DNA of 64,000 nt from Coriobacteriaceae bacterium (GTDB taxonomy: Bacteria > Actinomycetota > Coriobacteriia > Coriobacteriales > Coriobacteriaceae): the NCBI GenBank assembly GCA_025757745.1, contig CP107217.1:2108001-2172000 (forward strand), in the 5' to 3' direction. The notes under the pieces are model-generated. The model ran no database searches and was not told the DNA's origin. It saw only the letters and a list, made by a program, of their open reading frames with translations. Below, piece by piece: positions 26,315 to 35,070 of this stretch; positions within the stretch are counted from its first letter, which is position 1; every line of letters begins with the position of its first letter. Position numbers and translations under genes: made by a program.

Positions 26315-27095
26315 CGAACCCACTCCCAATCGCAGGATCCTCGGTTGCCACTGCGGGCTGCTCCGCCTTTTTCTTGTCACCCAAAACCGTCATCGCGACG
26401 ACGATGATCGCGGCAAAGATCGCCACGCCCGTCGTGCTAATGCCAAAGTAAGCGACGAGGAAGAAGCCAGCGAAGAAGAACGGAGCCACCGTTTTGTTCA
26501 TAATCATCTGCGCCAGCATCGCAAAGCCGAGTGCGGGCAAGAAGGCGGCGGCGACATCCATGCCGGTCTGAACGAAATCGGGGATGATGTTGAGCAGGCT
26601 GGCGACGGCATCGGCGCCAAAGAAGAATGCCAGGGGAATAATCAGCAGGCCGCACCAGCTCTGCGCATAACCGGCGATGAGCATGTTGCGTGTGATGGCC
26701 TTGGTGTCTCCGTCCTCGACGTTTTTGTCGATACGGTGCACCAGCAGTAGCATCACCGGCTGGCCCAGGGCCGTATCGAGCGCCAGGACGATCGTTGCGA
26801 TGGGAATGCCCAGGGTCAGGGCCGCCGAAGCGTCCGCACCGGCCTGCATGGCAAGCGACACGCCCAGGATGGTTCCGGAAATCGTATCGGGCGGGTTATA
26901 CGCACCGACCGAGATGGCGCCGACCATGGCAAGCTCCATCGTGGCGCCCATGATCGTGCCGGTCACCATGTCGCCCATGACAAGGCCAACCAGAGGTCCG
27001 AGCACGATCGGGCGCTGGAGGTAGCTCGTGCCCGTCAGCCACTCGGAATAACCCAAAAGGGCAATAAGGAAAATCAGGATTGTCTTGATAACCAT
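26304..27095 (-). CDS. PTS mannose-family EIIC subunit, set 1
   Basis: A 263-residue channel subunit with about seven membrane spans. The family motif VLGPLVGLVMGDMVTGTIMG and MVGAISVGAYNPPDTISG mark the EIIC fold of mannose, sorbose and AGA systems. It ends in a polar tail with a final FDEF. It is only distantly related to the EIIC of sets 2 and 3, so it was not part of the recent conversion event. Confidence 0.92.
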   Translation of the reverse strand: MVIKTILIFLIALLGYSEWLTGTSYLQRPIVLGPLVGLVMGDMVTGTIMGATMELAMVGAISVGAYNPPDTISGTILGVSLAMQAGADASAALTLGIPIATIVLALDTALGQPVMLLLVHRIDKNVEDGDTKAITRNMLIAGYAQSWCGLLIIPLAFFFGADAVASLLNIIPDFVQTGMDVAAAFLPALGFAMLAQMIMNKTVAPFFFAGFFLVAYFGISTTGVAIFAAIIVVAMTVLGDKKKAEQPAVATEDPAIGSGFDEF

Positions 27096-27103
27096 AATGG
27101 CCC

Positions 27104-27574
27104 CTAACCGATGACCTTCGCGGCGTCAGTCTTCGCATCTGCCGGAATCATCTGAATGAACAGCTCGTAGCCCTCGCCGAGCAGCTCTTTGACGTATGCC
27201 TCGTTTTCGGGCGTGAGAAATACGCTCGTCGAGACCTGGCGGGCATCCTCACTAAAGGCAACATTGCCGAGGTTGATCTTCTTGACGCCCATCGCCTTGG
27301 CGACGGCACCGGCCTGCTGGATCGTCTCGCAAACCACAAAGAGCTTGTACTTGTCGGTCACACCGCTCTGAAGCGCCTTGACGGCGTCCTCGGTATTTTT
27401 GACAACGACCTTGCATCCCTCAGGCTTTGCAAGGGAAAGGGCCTGCAGGCGAAGCTTGTCATTGAGGACCGTGTCGCTCACCAACAGGATGCAGTCGGCA
27501 CCCAGAGCCGAGGTCCAGCTAACGGCAACCTGGCCGTGAAGCAGTCGATAGTCCACGCGAATCATCTGAATCAT
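27104..27574 (-). CDS. PTS mannose-family EIIB subunit, set 1
   Basis: A 156-residue cytoplasmic EIIB. The phosphohistidine is His13 in VDYRLLHGQVAVSW. Further family segments are CETIQQAGAVAKAMG and KKINLGNVAFSEDARQVS. It passes phosphate from EIIA to the incoming sugar at the EIIC/EIID complex. It sits 16 bases after the EIIA gene. Confidence 0.94.
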   Translation of the reverse strand: MIQMIRVDYRLLHGQVAVSWTSALGADCILLVSDTVLNDKLRLQALSLAKPEGCKVVVKNTEDAVKALQSGVTDKYKLFVVCETIQQAGAVAKAMGVKKINLGNVAFSEDARQVSTSVFLTPENEAYVKELLGEGYELFIQMIPADAKTDAAKVIG

Positions 27575-27590
27575 GGTGTGCTCCTAGCGA

Positions 27591-28007
27591 TTAAAACTCG
27601 TCGAGTTCGGCCTGCCCCAGCAGGTCGTTGACATACTTGACCTTAGTGTCGTCCGCCTCGACGATCTGGCGAATGGCCTCATCGATCGGGGTGGAATCGG
27701 ACACGAACAGCAGCTGAATAAGGAGTGGCAGGTTCATATTGGTCACCAGGTGCGTGTTGGGGCGCGTCTGGACGATCTTGGTGAACTCGTTGTTGACGCT
27801 GCCGCCAAAGAGGTCGGTGCAAACGACAACCTCATCGTCCGCGGCAAAGTCGTCCAGAATCGCTGCGGCCTCCTTGACCAGGTCCTCGTTTCCGTCGACA
27901 TACATAGACAGCGCATGGACGTTTTCGCGCTCGCCGGAGAGCAGGCCGATGCTCTCGACGATTCCAGACGCGAAATGAGCATGGGACGCCACGATAAACT
28001 GCCTCAT
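27591..28007 (-). CDS. PTS mannose-family EIIA subunit, set 1
   Basis: A 138-residue EIIA. MRQFIVASHAHFASGI carries the phosphohistidine (His9, in the position of ManX His10), and VVVCTDLFGGSVNNEF is the second family motif. The C-terminus is acidic and ends ELDEF. ATG 28007 has a GGGGAA ribosome site. A terminator-like hairpin lies between it and the SIS gene upstream. Confidence 0.93.
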   Translation of the reverse strand: MRQFIVASHAHFASGIVESIGLLSGERENVHALSMYVDGNEDLVKEAAAILDDFAADDEVVVCTDLFGGSVNNEFTKIVQTRPNTHLVTNMNLPLLIQLLFVSDSTPIDEAIRQIVEADDTKVKYVNDLLGQAELDEF

Positions 28008-28037
28008 TCGATTCCCCTTTCTTGCGAATTTCGGCAT

Positions 28038-28066
28038 AAAAATGCCCGGACGCATGCGCCCGGGCA
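28038..28066 (-). terminator. intercistronic hairpin with T tract
   Basis: On the minus strand TGCCCGGGCGCATGCGTCCG folds with GGGCA and is followed by TTTTTA. It lies inside the operon between the deglycase and EIIA genes and should set the deglycase:transporter ratio. No equivalent is present in operon set 3. Confidence 0.6.
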
Positions 28067-28094
28067 GGGTGCTTCTTAAATGAGTGGTTAACTA

Positions 28095-29156
28095 TTAGTA
28101 GTCGAACTGGTGATAGTAACGACGGTAGTTGAGGTTGTGCTTGGTGACCGTCTCGTAGTAAGCGGCAAGGCGATCGGTGATCAGCGAGGAGAGAATCCAC
28201 GGAGACACGATGACGCGGAACTCGTCGTCAAGGCCGGGGATCGCGAACTCGGCGGTGTCGATGATGTTGATGTCGGTGTCGCCGGTCACGCCGCGGGTCA
28301 GGAACGCGCGGACGCGCTCATCGAGCTTGCGGTTCTCGTCCTCGCCCATGAACAGGAACACGGGGACGCCGGGCTCCACGAGCTCGAGGGTGCCGTGGAA
28401 GAAGTCGGCCGAGGTGATGTAGCGGGTGCGCTTCCACTGCATCTCCTCGAGGATGCACATCGAGAACAGGATAGTCTCGCCCCACAGGGCGCCGGAGCCG
28501 ATGAACATGGTGTAGGGGGCCAGGGCGTACTTCTTGGCGAGCTCCTCGGCGCGCGGCTCGAAGCTCTTGCGGATGTCGACCAGGTGGGTCCAAACATCCT
28601 TGGTCTGCTCAATAAACTTGTCGAACTGCGGGAAGCAGCCGCGGCGGTTGAGCAGGCGCAGGCCGAAGCAGTCGGCGAGGTAGTAGCCCATCTCGCAGCC
28701 GCCGTTACCATGATCGGAAGCCATCTTGACGCAGTTCTCGGCGCCGACAGCCTGGCCGATGAGACCCTCGGGCTTGGTCATGGCGTAGACACGAATGCCC
28801 TTTTCCTTCATCTTCTTGACGGCCTCGAGGACCTCGGGGGTGGTGCCGGACTCGGAGGCGGTGAGCACGACGGACTTCTCGGTCATGCGCTTATGGCCCA
28901 TGACGTTCCACTCGGCGGCGTGGATCAGGTAGACCTCGAGGTCGCGGTCGCCGAACTTGTTCATGAGGTACTCGAGCTGCATGAGCTCGTCCCAGGTGCC
29001 GCCGACGCCCATCAGGAACACGGCGTCGTAGCCCTCGTCGGCGACCTTGTCGGCGAGCGCGGTCATCTTCTTGCCGGCCTCGTAGACGTTCTTGCCGTCC
29101 TCGACGTAGCCCTCCTGGCTAAAGTGCATGATTTCGATCTTCTCGGTTTCCTTCAT
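28095..29156 (-). CDS. SIS-domain FrlB-like deglycase, set 1
   Basis: A 353-residue double SIS protein. The first SIS domain has VFLMGVGGTWDEL and VLTASESGTTPEV. The second has TMFIGSGALWGET and DFFHGTLELVEPGVPVFLFM, which parallels EFRHGPLEIVEPGVPFLFLL in E. coli FrlB, and the end RRYYHQFDY parallels the FrlB C-terminus. FrlB splits fructoselysine 6-phosphate into lysine and glucose 6-phosphate. ATG 29156 was chosen because the upstream frame enters the promoter. It is nearly identical to the set 3 copy at 36077-37138. Confidence 0.82.
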   Translation of the reverse strand: MKETEKIEIMHFSQEGYVEDGKNVYEAGKKMTALADKVADEGYDAVFLMGVGGTWDELMQLEYLMNKFGDRDLEVYLIHAAEWNVMGHKRMTEKSVVLTASESGTTPEVLEAVKKMKEKGIRVYAMTKPEGLIGQAVGAENCVKMASDHGNGGCEMGYYLADCFGLRLLNRRGCFPQFDKFIEQTKDVWTHLVDIRKSFEPRAEELAKKYALAPYTMFIGSGALWGETILFSMCILEEMQWKRTRYITSADFFHGTLELVEPGVPVFLFMGEDENRKLDERVRAFLTRGVTGDTDINIIDTAEFAIPGLDDEFRVIVSPWILSSLITDRLAAYYETVTKHNLNYRRYYHQFDY

Positions 29157-29199
29157 GGCTTTTCCTTTCTGTTCTGCACGCGAATCTATACATCGCGTT

Positions 29200-29305
29200 T
29201 CTTTTCGATACCAATTATAGACATACACCTAACGTGTTTTTAATACCACTTTTCAATCTGCTCCAATCCTCAGTGAACGGTCGAAATTCTCTGGTGAGTG
29301 GTATT
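29200..29305 (-). promoter_or_regulatory. promoter and operator module of deglycase operon 1
   Basis: Reading toward the SIS gene: GGTATTAAA (about 29240-29248), 19 bases, then TATAAT immediately followed by TGGTATCGAAA (about 29203-29213). A further inverted AGTGGTATTAA lies at 29297-29307 on the plus strand. The motif CAGTGAACGG is at 29271-29280. Two other promoters in the window share this layout. Confidence 0.6.
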
Positions 29306-29326
29306 AATTTAGAATTGAATGTATAG

Positions 29327-30541
29327 CTAACACCGCCGACGCCTCCCTTGTGCGACAAAGAACAGCGTTCCCACCAGCGCAATAATGGTCGATGCCCCAA
29401 ACAGCACCGCCTGGACGCCCAAAGCCTCCGCTAAAAACGGAGCCGCCAGCAGCGGCAGCACGCCGGCGCTCATCAGGCCAAAACGCACAAAGCCGGTAAT
29501 GCGCCCCAGGTATTTGATGTCGGCGCGCTCCTGAATCAAGATCATCTGCAGAGGTTCTAGGAATCCCCAGGCCATACCGTTAATCGCCTGACCGATAATC
29601 GCGACCCCCAGCATATCGGTGCCCACGTACACCATGGACCCAATGCCCACGGCCATGAGCGCGCCGAGCAGCAATCGCAGGTTGACATGGCGAGCAGAAA
29701 GCTTGGTCAGGATGAACGCACCCACCGAGGAAGTAAGGCCCACGACCGAGGACAGCCAGCCCAACCAGACGATATCCACGTTGAGCACATCACGGTAGAA
29801 CAACGACTCCAGCGAATCGAACGCGCCAAACGCAAAGAAACCCAAAAAGCCCGAGATAAAGATGAGGCGCAGGTCGTGATCGCGAAACGTAAGTCGCGCA
29901 CCCTCGGCCATGCCGCCCAGAATACCGCCCTTCGGCTTCTCCCCTTTTGCGGGAACAACGCACTCGTGACAGCCCAAGGAGAGCACAGCCGCCACACCCA
30001 TCATGCCCGCCATGAGCAGATAGACCGATTGCGTGGCAAAACAGCTCACGATGGCACCACCGAGCAGCGGGCCAGCGGTATAGGCGATATTGCTGTAGAA
30101 CACCATGAGACCGTTCACGCGGGTGCGGCCCTCGGTGGTCGACTCCAGGTATCCCGGAAACGCATGCGTGCAGGTGTTGATAAAGCCGCCCGCAAGTCCC
30201 AAGACGCACGCGGCAAACACAAGCCCGGGGACAGACAACGGCGCTAACCCCACGCCAAGCGATAGCACTGCCGTAATCACGCACGTCACAAACGACGTCC
30301 GGCGCGGTCCAAAGCGATCGATGACCGAGCCCGACACCATATTGCCCGCCGACGTCATAAGATTGCGCACGAGCGTAATGGCAGCAACCAAAAAGGCCGT
30401 GCCGGCCAGATCATACGTGGCCGCACCGATAAGCCCCAAAAAGTAGACTGCGTTGTTGGCGCACCACTGCAGGGACTCAATGAGAATCAGCCTGACCTCT
30501 GCCGGCGTCAGGCGCATTGCTTCGCGATCCTTCGCGAACAT
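29327..30541 (-). CDS. MFS transporter
   Basis: A 404-residue protein with 12 hydrophobic segments of the major facilitator superfamily. The motif A-like loop VSGSVIDRFGPRRTSFV lies between helices 2 and 3. It resembles DHA-type efflux carriers rather than sugar symporters, with only a short central loop. A GGAG ribosome site precedes the ATG. It lies between PTS set 2 and deglycase operon 1, and could export a product (amine or sugar) of Amadori breakdown; the substrate is unknown. Confidence 0.82.
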   Translation of the reverse strand: MFAKDREAMRLTPAEVRLILIESLQWCANNAVYFLGLIGAATYDLAGTAFLVAAITLVRNLMTSAGNMVSGSVIDRFGPRRTSFVTCVITAVLSLGVGLAPLSVPGLVFAACVLGLAGGFINTCTHAFPGYLESTTEGRTRVNGLMVFYSNIAYTAGPLLGGAIVSCFATQSVYLLMAGMMGVAAVLSLGCHECVVPAKGEKPKGGILGGMAEGARLTFRDHDLRLIFISGFLGFFAFGAFDSLESLFYRDVLNVDIVWLGWLSSVVGLTSSVGAFILTKLSARHVNLRLLLGALMAVGIGSMVYVGTDMLGVAIIGQAINGMAWGFLEPLQMILIQERADIKYLGRITGFVRFGLMSAGVLPLLAAPFLAEALGVQAVLFGASTIIALVGTLFFVAQGRRRRC

Positions 30542-30557
30542 ACGGACTCCTTCTATA

Positions 30558-30600
30558 CAAAAAGGGGATGGAGGGCATAGGCCTGCTCCATCCCCTTTCC
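30558..30600 (-). terminator. terminator after PTS set 2
   Basis: On the minus strand AAGGGGATGGAGCAGG pairs with CCCTCCATCCCCTT and runs into TTTTTG. It lies between the EIID gene of set 2 and the MFS gene. Confidence 0.85.
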
Positions 30601-30632
30601 AGGTTGCAACGAAAATCTATGCAGCCGGGCCC

Positions 30633-31457
30633 TTACGCCAGCACGCCGAAGAACGCGCCGATGATGCCCACGACCATGGTGGCAACGATCAGCACCATGG
30701 GGTTGATCTTCTTGGACAGCAGCCAGTAGTACAGCCAGAAGGCGATCATGCCGAGCATGCCGGGCATGATGCCGTCCAGGATGTCCTGGAGGGTCTGGGC
30801 GTCGTCGCCCGAGCCGATGGCCACCGGGATGCTGGCCCAGAACATGTCCTTGCACATGGCGCCCACGACCATGACGCCCACGATTCCCACGCAGGTCATG
30901 ATCTTCTGCATGAGGCCGGTCCTCTGGGCCTCGTCCAGGAAGCCCACGCCCAGCTCGTAGCCCTTGACGGCGCCCCAGATGCGCAGCGCGAAGCCGGGGA
31001 CGTTGTAGATGAGCAGGAAGGCGATGGGGCCGAAGGGGTTGCCGGCCTGGCACAGGCTGATGCCCACCGCGGCGGCGACCACGCGCAGCGTCGACAGGAA
31101 GATGGAGTCGCCGATGCCGGACAGCGGGCCCATGAGGGCGGCCTTGACGTCGTTGACGCTCTCGGGCTCGATCTCGCCGCGGGCGACCTTCTCCTCCATG
31201 GCCATCGCGATGCCGCCGACGAACGGGGCGAACTGGACGGTGATGTTGAAGAACGCGCAGTGGCGGTGCAGGGCCTCGGCGTAGTCGTCGGGGCGGCCGG
31301 CGTAGATCTTCTTGAGCATGTTGGCGACCATCAGGCAGAAGGCGATGTTCATCTGCTTGTAGTAGGTCCAGGAGAACTCCATGCCCAGGGCGCCGACGTT
31401 GACGGCGCTCTTGACGAGGTCGGAGCGTGTGATCTTGTTCTCGGGACTAGAAGTCAT
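30633..31457 (-). CDS. PTS mannose-family EIID subunit, set 2
   Basis: A 274-residue EIID (277 if the ATG nine bases upstream at 31466 is used; AAGGGG is better spaced for 31457). Motifs are FSWTYYKQMNIAFCLMV and AALMGPLSGIGDSIFLST, and it ends GAFFGVLA. The coding sequence is base-for-base the same as the EIID of set 3, part of a 1,047-base identical block. Set 2 has only EIIC and EIID, so it must borrow EIIA and EIIB from sets 1 or 3. Confidence 0.92.
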   Translation of the reverse strand: MTSSPENKITRSDLVKSAVNVGALGMEFSWTYYKQMNIAFCLMVANMLKKIYAGRPDDYAEALHRHCAFFNITVQFAPFVGGIAMAMEEKVARGEIEPESVNDVKAALMGPLSGIGDSIFLSTLRVVAAAVGISLCQAGNPFGPIAFLLIYNVPGFALRIWGAVKGYELGVGFLDEAQRTGLMQKIMTCVGIVGVMVVGAMCKDMFWASIPVAIGSGDDAQTLQDILDGIMPGMLGMIAFWLYYWLLSKKINPMVLIVATMVVGIIGAFFGVLA

Positions 31458-32220
31458 CGTCCTCATCCCCTTCCGCGGAGAGCTGGGGCTGGGCTCCGCC
31501 CAGGCCGAGCAGGTCGAACTTGTCGATGCCGATGATGATGGCGATCAGGGCGACGCCCAGGACGGGCACGTTGGCGTAGGAGCACAGCAGGAAGCCCAGG
31601 AAGTAGAAGGGCACGAGCTGCTTGGTGAGCACCAGGCGGCCGAGCATGGCGAAGCCCATGGCCGGCAGGATGTTGGCGGCAACGCCGAAGCCGTCGATCA
31701 CAAAGGTCGGGATGAAGTCGAGCAGGCCCTGGATGGCGTCGGAGCCCAGGTAGAATGCGCCGCCGCACAGCAGGAAGTACTCAAGGCAGCCAAAGAGGCC
31801 CATGCTCCAATGTGCCGCGTAGATACCCTTGAGGTTGCCCTTGGCAGCGCACTTGTCAGCAATGTCAACAATGATCGAGAATCCAGCATCCGTAATGTTG
31901 CCGATCGTCAGCGAAAGGACGGCGATGGGCATGGCGAGCGCGATGGCCGTCTCGGTACCCTGACCGAGCTGAATGGCAAACGCGCAGGCGAGCACGCCGC
32001 CGACGGTTTCGTTAGGCGGCACGTAGGCGCCGATGGAGATCGAGCCCATGAACAGCAGCTCAAGGCTGGCGCCAACGGCAAGGCCGGTCTGCAGGTCCCC
32101 CAGCACCAGGCCAACGAGCGGGCACAGGACGATGGGGCGGAACGCGTAGAGGGTGCCGAGCTGGTAGTCGAGGCATCCAAACGCTCCGACTAAGCCGACG
32201 AGGATTGCTTGGACAAGCAT
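31447..32220 (-). CDS. PTS mannose-family EIIC subunit, set 2
   Basis: A 257-residue EIIC with RPIVLCPLVGLVLGDLQTGL and MGSISIGAYVPPNETVGG. The C-terminal third is encoded by DNA identical to set 3, while residues 1-178 differ at many positions (for example GNITDAGFSIIVDIADKC against KNILNAALPILVDRADVF). It is therefore a mosaic gene. It starts with ATG 32220 after GGAGGAATT, and its acidic tail ends DEDDDF. It overlaps the EIID gene. Confidence 0.93.
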   Translation of the reverse strand: MLVQAILVGLVGAFGCLDYQLGTLYAFRPIVLCPLVGLVLGDLQTGLAVGASLELLFMGSISIGAYVPPNETVGGVLACAFAIQLGQGTETAIALAMPIAVLSLTIGNITDAGFSIIVDIADKCAAKGNLKGIYAAHWSMGLFGCLEYFLLCGGAFYLGSDAIQGLLDFIPTFVIDGFGVAANILPAMGFAMLGRLVLTKQLVPFYFLGFLLCSYANVPVLGVALIAIIIGIDKFDLLGLGGAQPQLSAEGDEDDDF

Positions 32221-32349
32221 AATTCCTCCCAATAAGGAATCTCGAACCGTCGTCCCTCCCGTCACGCGCGTTGTTGATATCAATTCCGGGAGTTCGATTA
32301 CACGGCTCGAAGCGTACCTGGTGTGCTGCTAACACCTATGCCAGGCACA

Positions 32350-32402
32350 AACGATTTGATACCAATTATAGATATGCAGGTTCTTACTATTTAATACCAC
32401 TC
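32350..32402 (-). promoter_or_regulatory. promoter and operator module of PTS set 2
   Basis: Reading toward the EIIC gene: GTGGTATTAAA, 19 bases, TATAAT, then TGGTATCAAA. The spacing is identical to the module at 29200-29248. It shows that set 2 has its own promoter. Confidence 0.6.
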
Positions 32403-32445
32403 GCTCAGCGGGGTGTTTTTTACCGTAAACGGCAGACGTATCCCG

Positions 32446-33336
32446 TCAGGCGCGCTCTTTATTTCGATGGCTGACAAGCGCCACCAGAAAGCCATCGCCA
32501 AAGGCATCGGATGCCAAATTGGCCACAATCACCAAAACGATAATCGCCGCGCCCAAAAACTCGTTCCAGCGAAAGACCTCGCCAAAGAGGAGCGCCGACC
32601 AGCAGGGGGCGAGCACGACCTCGCTCATGCAAACCAAGTTGGCCGCAAACGCGTTGGTGCGCGCAATCCCCTTGGCATACAGCACGCTCGCAAGGCCGCT
32701 GCAAAAAAGGCCATGCACCAGCATAAGCCCCCACTCAAATGGTCTCACGGAGTCTAGGGCGCCGGCAAAATAGACGATCGGCAGCATCGAGATACCGCAG
32801 GAGATAAGCGAGGACACCATGGGCGACGCATCGGGGCGAGAGTTCAAAAAGAAACACAGCCCAAAGGTAGCGCCCGAAATGACCGCAAGCAGGTTGCCGA
32901 GCATGCCCTCGGCACTCAAATCGCCTAAAAAGAAAAGTCCCATACCTGTAAAAGCAACCACCACGGAGGCAATCTTCGCAGGCGAGGGCAACGTGCGAGT
33001 TGCGAGCGATTGATACACGATAACGAAAATCATCGAGGTGTACTGCAGAACAATCGCGTTGCCGACCGTCGTGAGCTGGTTGGCAAAGTTAAACGTGGTG
33101 CCCGTCACGAAGTTGCAGACGGCCACAAGGACAATAAGACGGCTGACGCGGAGGACGGGCCTGCCGACGAGCAGGATAAAGAGCGCCATAAATATTGCCG
33201 TAACGGCACCGATCAAAAGAGCCGACTGCGAATTGGCGCGAACGAGGATGCCAATAAAACTCCACAAGAGCGCCGTGCCAAATAGATACATCGCCCCGCT
33301 CACGCCATTATCGGGTGGATTGTCAGATCGAATCAC
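32446..33336 (-). CDS. DMT-superfamily (EamA) transporter
   Basis: A 296-residue protein with ten hydrophobic segments and two EamA repeats (AMYLFGTALLWSFIGILV opens the first; LYAKGIARTNAFAANLVC is in the second half). I chose GTG 33336 because GGAGG lies six bases before it and the upstream ATG would run through the set 3 terminator. Members export metabolites or amino acids. Its place between PTS sets 3 and 2 suggests export of the amino acid released by the deglycases, which is inference. Confidence 0.78.
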   Translation of the reverse strand: MIRSDNPPDNGVSGAMYLFGTALLWSFIGILVRANSQSALLIGAVTAIFMALFILLVGRPVLRVSRLIVLVAVCNFVTGTTFNFANQLTTVGNAIVLQYTSMIFVIVYQSLATRTLPSPAKIASVVVAFTGMGLFFLGDLSAEGMLGNLLAVISGATFGLCFFLNSRPDASPMVSSLISCGISMLPIVYFAGALDSVRPFEWGLMLVHGLFCSGLASVLYAKGIARTNAFAANLVCMSEVVLAPCWSALLFGEVFRWNEFLGAAIIVLVIVANLASDAFGDGFLVALVSHRNKERA

Positions 33337-33364
33337 GAAGCACCTCCAGCTAGCTTTCGGTAAT

Positions 33365-33396
33365 AAAAAACGGCGACCGCAATGGGTCGCCGTTTC
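33365..33396 (-). terminator. terminator after PTS set 3
   Basis: The stem AACGGCGACC/GGTCGCCGTT with loop CATTGC is followed by TTTTTTATTA on the minus strand. Confidence 0.88.
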
Positions 33397-33424
33397 CCTT
33401 GGGGGCAGAATAGAACGCAGGAGC

Positions 33425-34249
33425 CTACGCCAGCACGCCGAAGAACGCGCCGATGATGCCCACGACCATGGTGGCAACGATCAGCACCATGGGGTTGATC
33501 TTCTTGGACAGCAGCCAGTAGTACAGCCAGAAGGCGATCATGCCGAGCATGCCGGGCATGATGCCGTCCAGGATGTCCTGGAGGGTCTGGGCGTCGTCGC
33601 CCGAGCCGATGGCCACCGGGATGCTGGCCCAGAACATGTCCTTGCACATGGCGCCCACGACCATGACGCCCACGATTCCCACGCAGGTCATGATCTTCTG
33701 CATGAGGCCGGTCCTCTGGGCCTCGTCCAGGAAGCCCACGCCCAGCTCGTAGCCCTTGACGGCGCCCCAGATGCGCAGCGCGAAGCCGGGGACGTTGTAG
33801 ATGAGCAGGAAGGCGATGGGGCCGAAGGGGTTGCCGGCCTGGCACAGGCTGATGCCCACCGCGGCGGCGACCACGCGCAGCGTCGACAGGAAGATGGAGT
33901 CGCCGATGCCGGACAGCGGGCCCATGAGGGCGGCCTTGACGTCGTTGACGCTCTCGGGCTCGATCTCGCCGCGGGCGACCTTCTCCTCCATGGCCATCGC
34001 GATGCCGCCGACGAACGGGGCGAACTGGACGGTGATGTTGAAGAACGCGCAGTGGCGGTGCAGGGCCTCGGCGTAGTCGTCGGGGCGGCCGGCGTAGATC
34101 TTCTTGAGCATGTTGGCGACCATCAGGCAGAAGGCGATGTTCATCTGCTTGTAGTAGGTCCAGGAGAACTCCATGCCCAGGGCGCCGACGTTGACGGCGC
34201 TCTTGACGAGGTCGGAGCGTGTGATCTTGTTCTCGGGACTAGAAGTCAT
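33425..34249 (-). CDS. PTS mannose-family EIID subunit, set 3
   Basis: A 274-residue EIID, identical in sequence to the set 2 EIID (start alternatives also as there, 34258). It ends operon 3, which has the full EIIA-EIIB-EIIC-EIID plus two SIS genes. This is the same gene content as the Salmonella gfr locus for glucoselysine and fructoselysine. Confidence 0.92.
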   Translation of the reverse strand: MTSSPENKITRSDLVKSAVNVGALGMEFSWTYYKQMNIAFCLMVANMLKKIYAGRPDDYAEALHRHCAFFNITVQFAPFVGGIAMAMEEKVARGEIEPESVNDVKAALMGPLSGIGDSIFLSTLRVVAAAVGISLCQAGNPFGPIAFLLIYNVPGFALRIWGAVKGYELGVGFLDEAQRTGLMQKIMTCVGIVGVMVVGAMCKDMFWASIPVAIGSGDDAQTLQDILDGIMPGMLGMIAFWLYYWLLSKKINPMVLIVATMVVGIIGAFFGVLA

Positions 34250-35012
34250 CGTCCTCATCCCCTTCCGCGGAGAGCTGGGGCTGGGCTCCGCCCAGGCCGA
34301 GCAGGTCGAACTTGTCGATGCCGATGATGATGGCGATCAGGGCGACGCCCAGGACGGGCACGTTGGCGTAGGAGCACAGCAGGAAGCCCAGGAAGTAGAA
34401 GGGCACGAGCTGCTTGGTGAGCACCAGGCGGCCGAGCATGGCGAAGCCCATGGCCGGCAGGATGTTGGCGGCCACGCCGAAGCCAGCAAGGACAAAGGGT
34501 GGGATGAAGTCGAGCATGCCCTGGATAGCGTCAGCACCCAGATAGAACGACAGCGAGCACAGCAGGAACGCCATGATGACACCGGTGGAACCGATCAGGA
34601 AGTGCATCGCATAGACACCCTTAAGGTTGCCCTGGCCGGAGAAGACATCAGCGCGGTCAACCAAGATCGGCAGGGCGGCGTTGAGGATGTTCTTGATGGC
34701 AAGGCACAGCGTGGCGATGGGCATAGCGAGCGCGATGGCTGCCTCGGTGCTCTGGCCCAGCTGGATAGCGAAGGCACAGGCGAGCACGCCGCCGATCGTC
34801 TCATCAGGCGGCACGTAGGCGCCGATGGAGATCGAGCCCATGAACAGCAGCTCCAGGCTCGCACCGATCGCAAGACCAGACTGCAGGTCCCCCAGGACCA
34901 GGCCCACGAGCGGGCACAGGACGATGGGGCGGAACGCGTAGAGCGTACCGAGCTGGTAGTCGAACTTACCAAATGCGGCGATAAGTCCGATGAGGATTGC
35001 TTGGGTAAGCAT
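34239..35012 (-). CDS. PTS mannose-family EIIC subunit, set 3
   Basis: A 257-residue EIIC with RPIVLCPLVGLVLGDLQSGL and GAYVPPDETIGG. About 70-75% of the first 178 residues match set 2 and all of the rest is identical. The tail ends DEDDDF. It starts with ATG 35012, after AAAGGGG. Confidence 0.93.
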   Translation of the reverse strand: MLTQAILIGLIAAFGKFDYQLGTLYAFRPIVLCPLVGLVLGDLQSGLAIGASLELLFMGSISIGAYVPPDETIGGVLACAFAIQLGQSTEAAIALAMPIATLCLAIKNILNAALPILVDRADVFSGQGNLKGVYAMHFLIGSTGVIMAFLLCSLSFYLGADAIQGMLDFIPPFVLAGFGVAANILPAMGFAMLGRLVLTKQLVPFYFLGFLLCSYANVPVLGVALIAIIIGIDKFDLLGLGGAQPQLSAEGDEDDDF

Positions 35013-35070
35013 ATATCCCCCTTTCCATATAGGACACTACGAAGAGCTCAGACTCTTCGAATTCAAACGC

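Noticed and set aside
28110..29243. 377-codon plus-strand open frame across the deglycase gene, with a counterpart at 36092-37234
   Set aside because: Both copies arise only because the sense genes are nearly identical; the encoded protein is Leu/Gly/Val/Glu-rich without a fold signature.
30633..34258. Treating the identical EIID copies as an assembly artefact
   Set aside because: The flanks of each copy are unique (MFS and DMT genes, different terminators, different EIIC 5' halves), so two real copies are more likely, although long reads would settle it.
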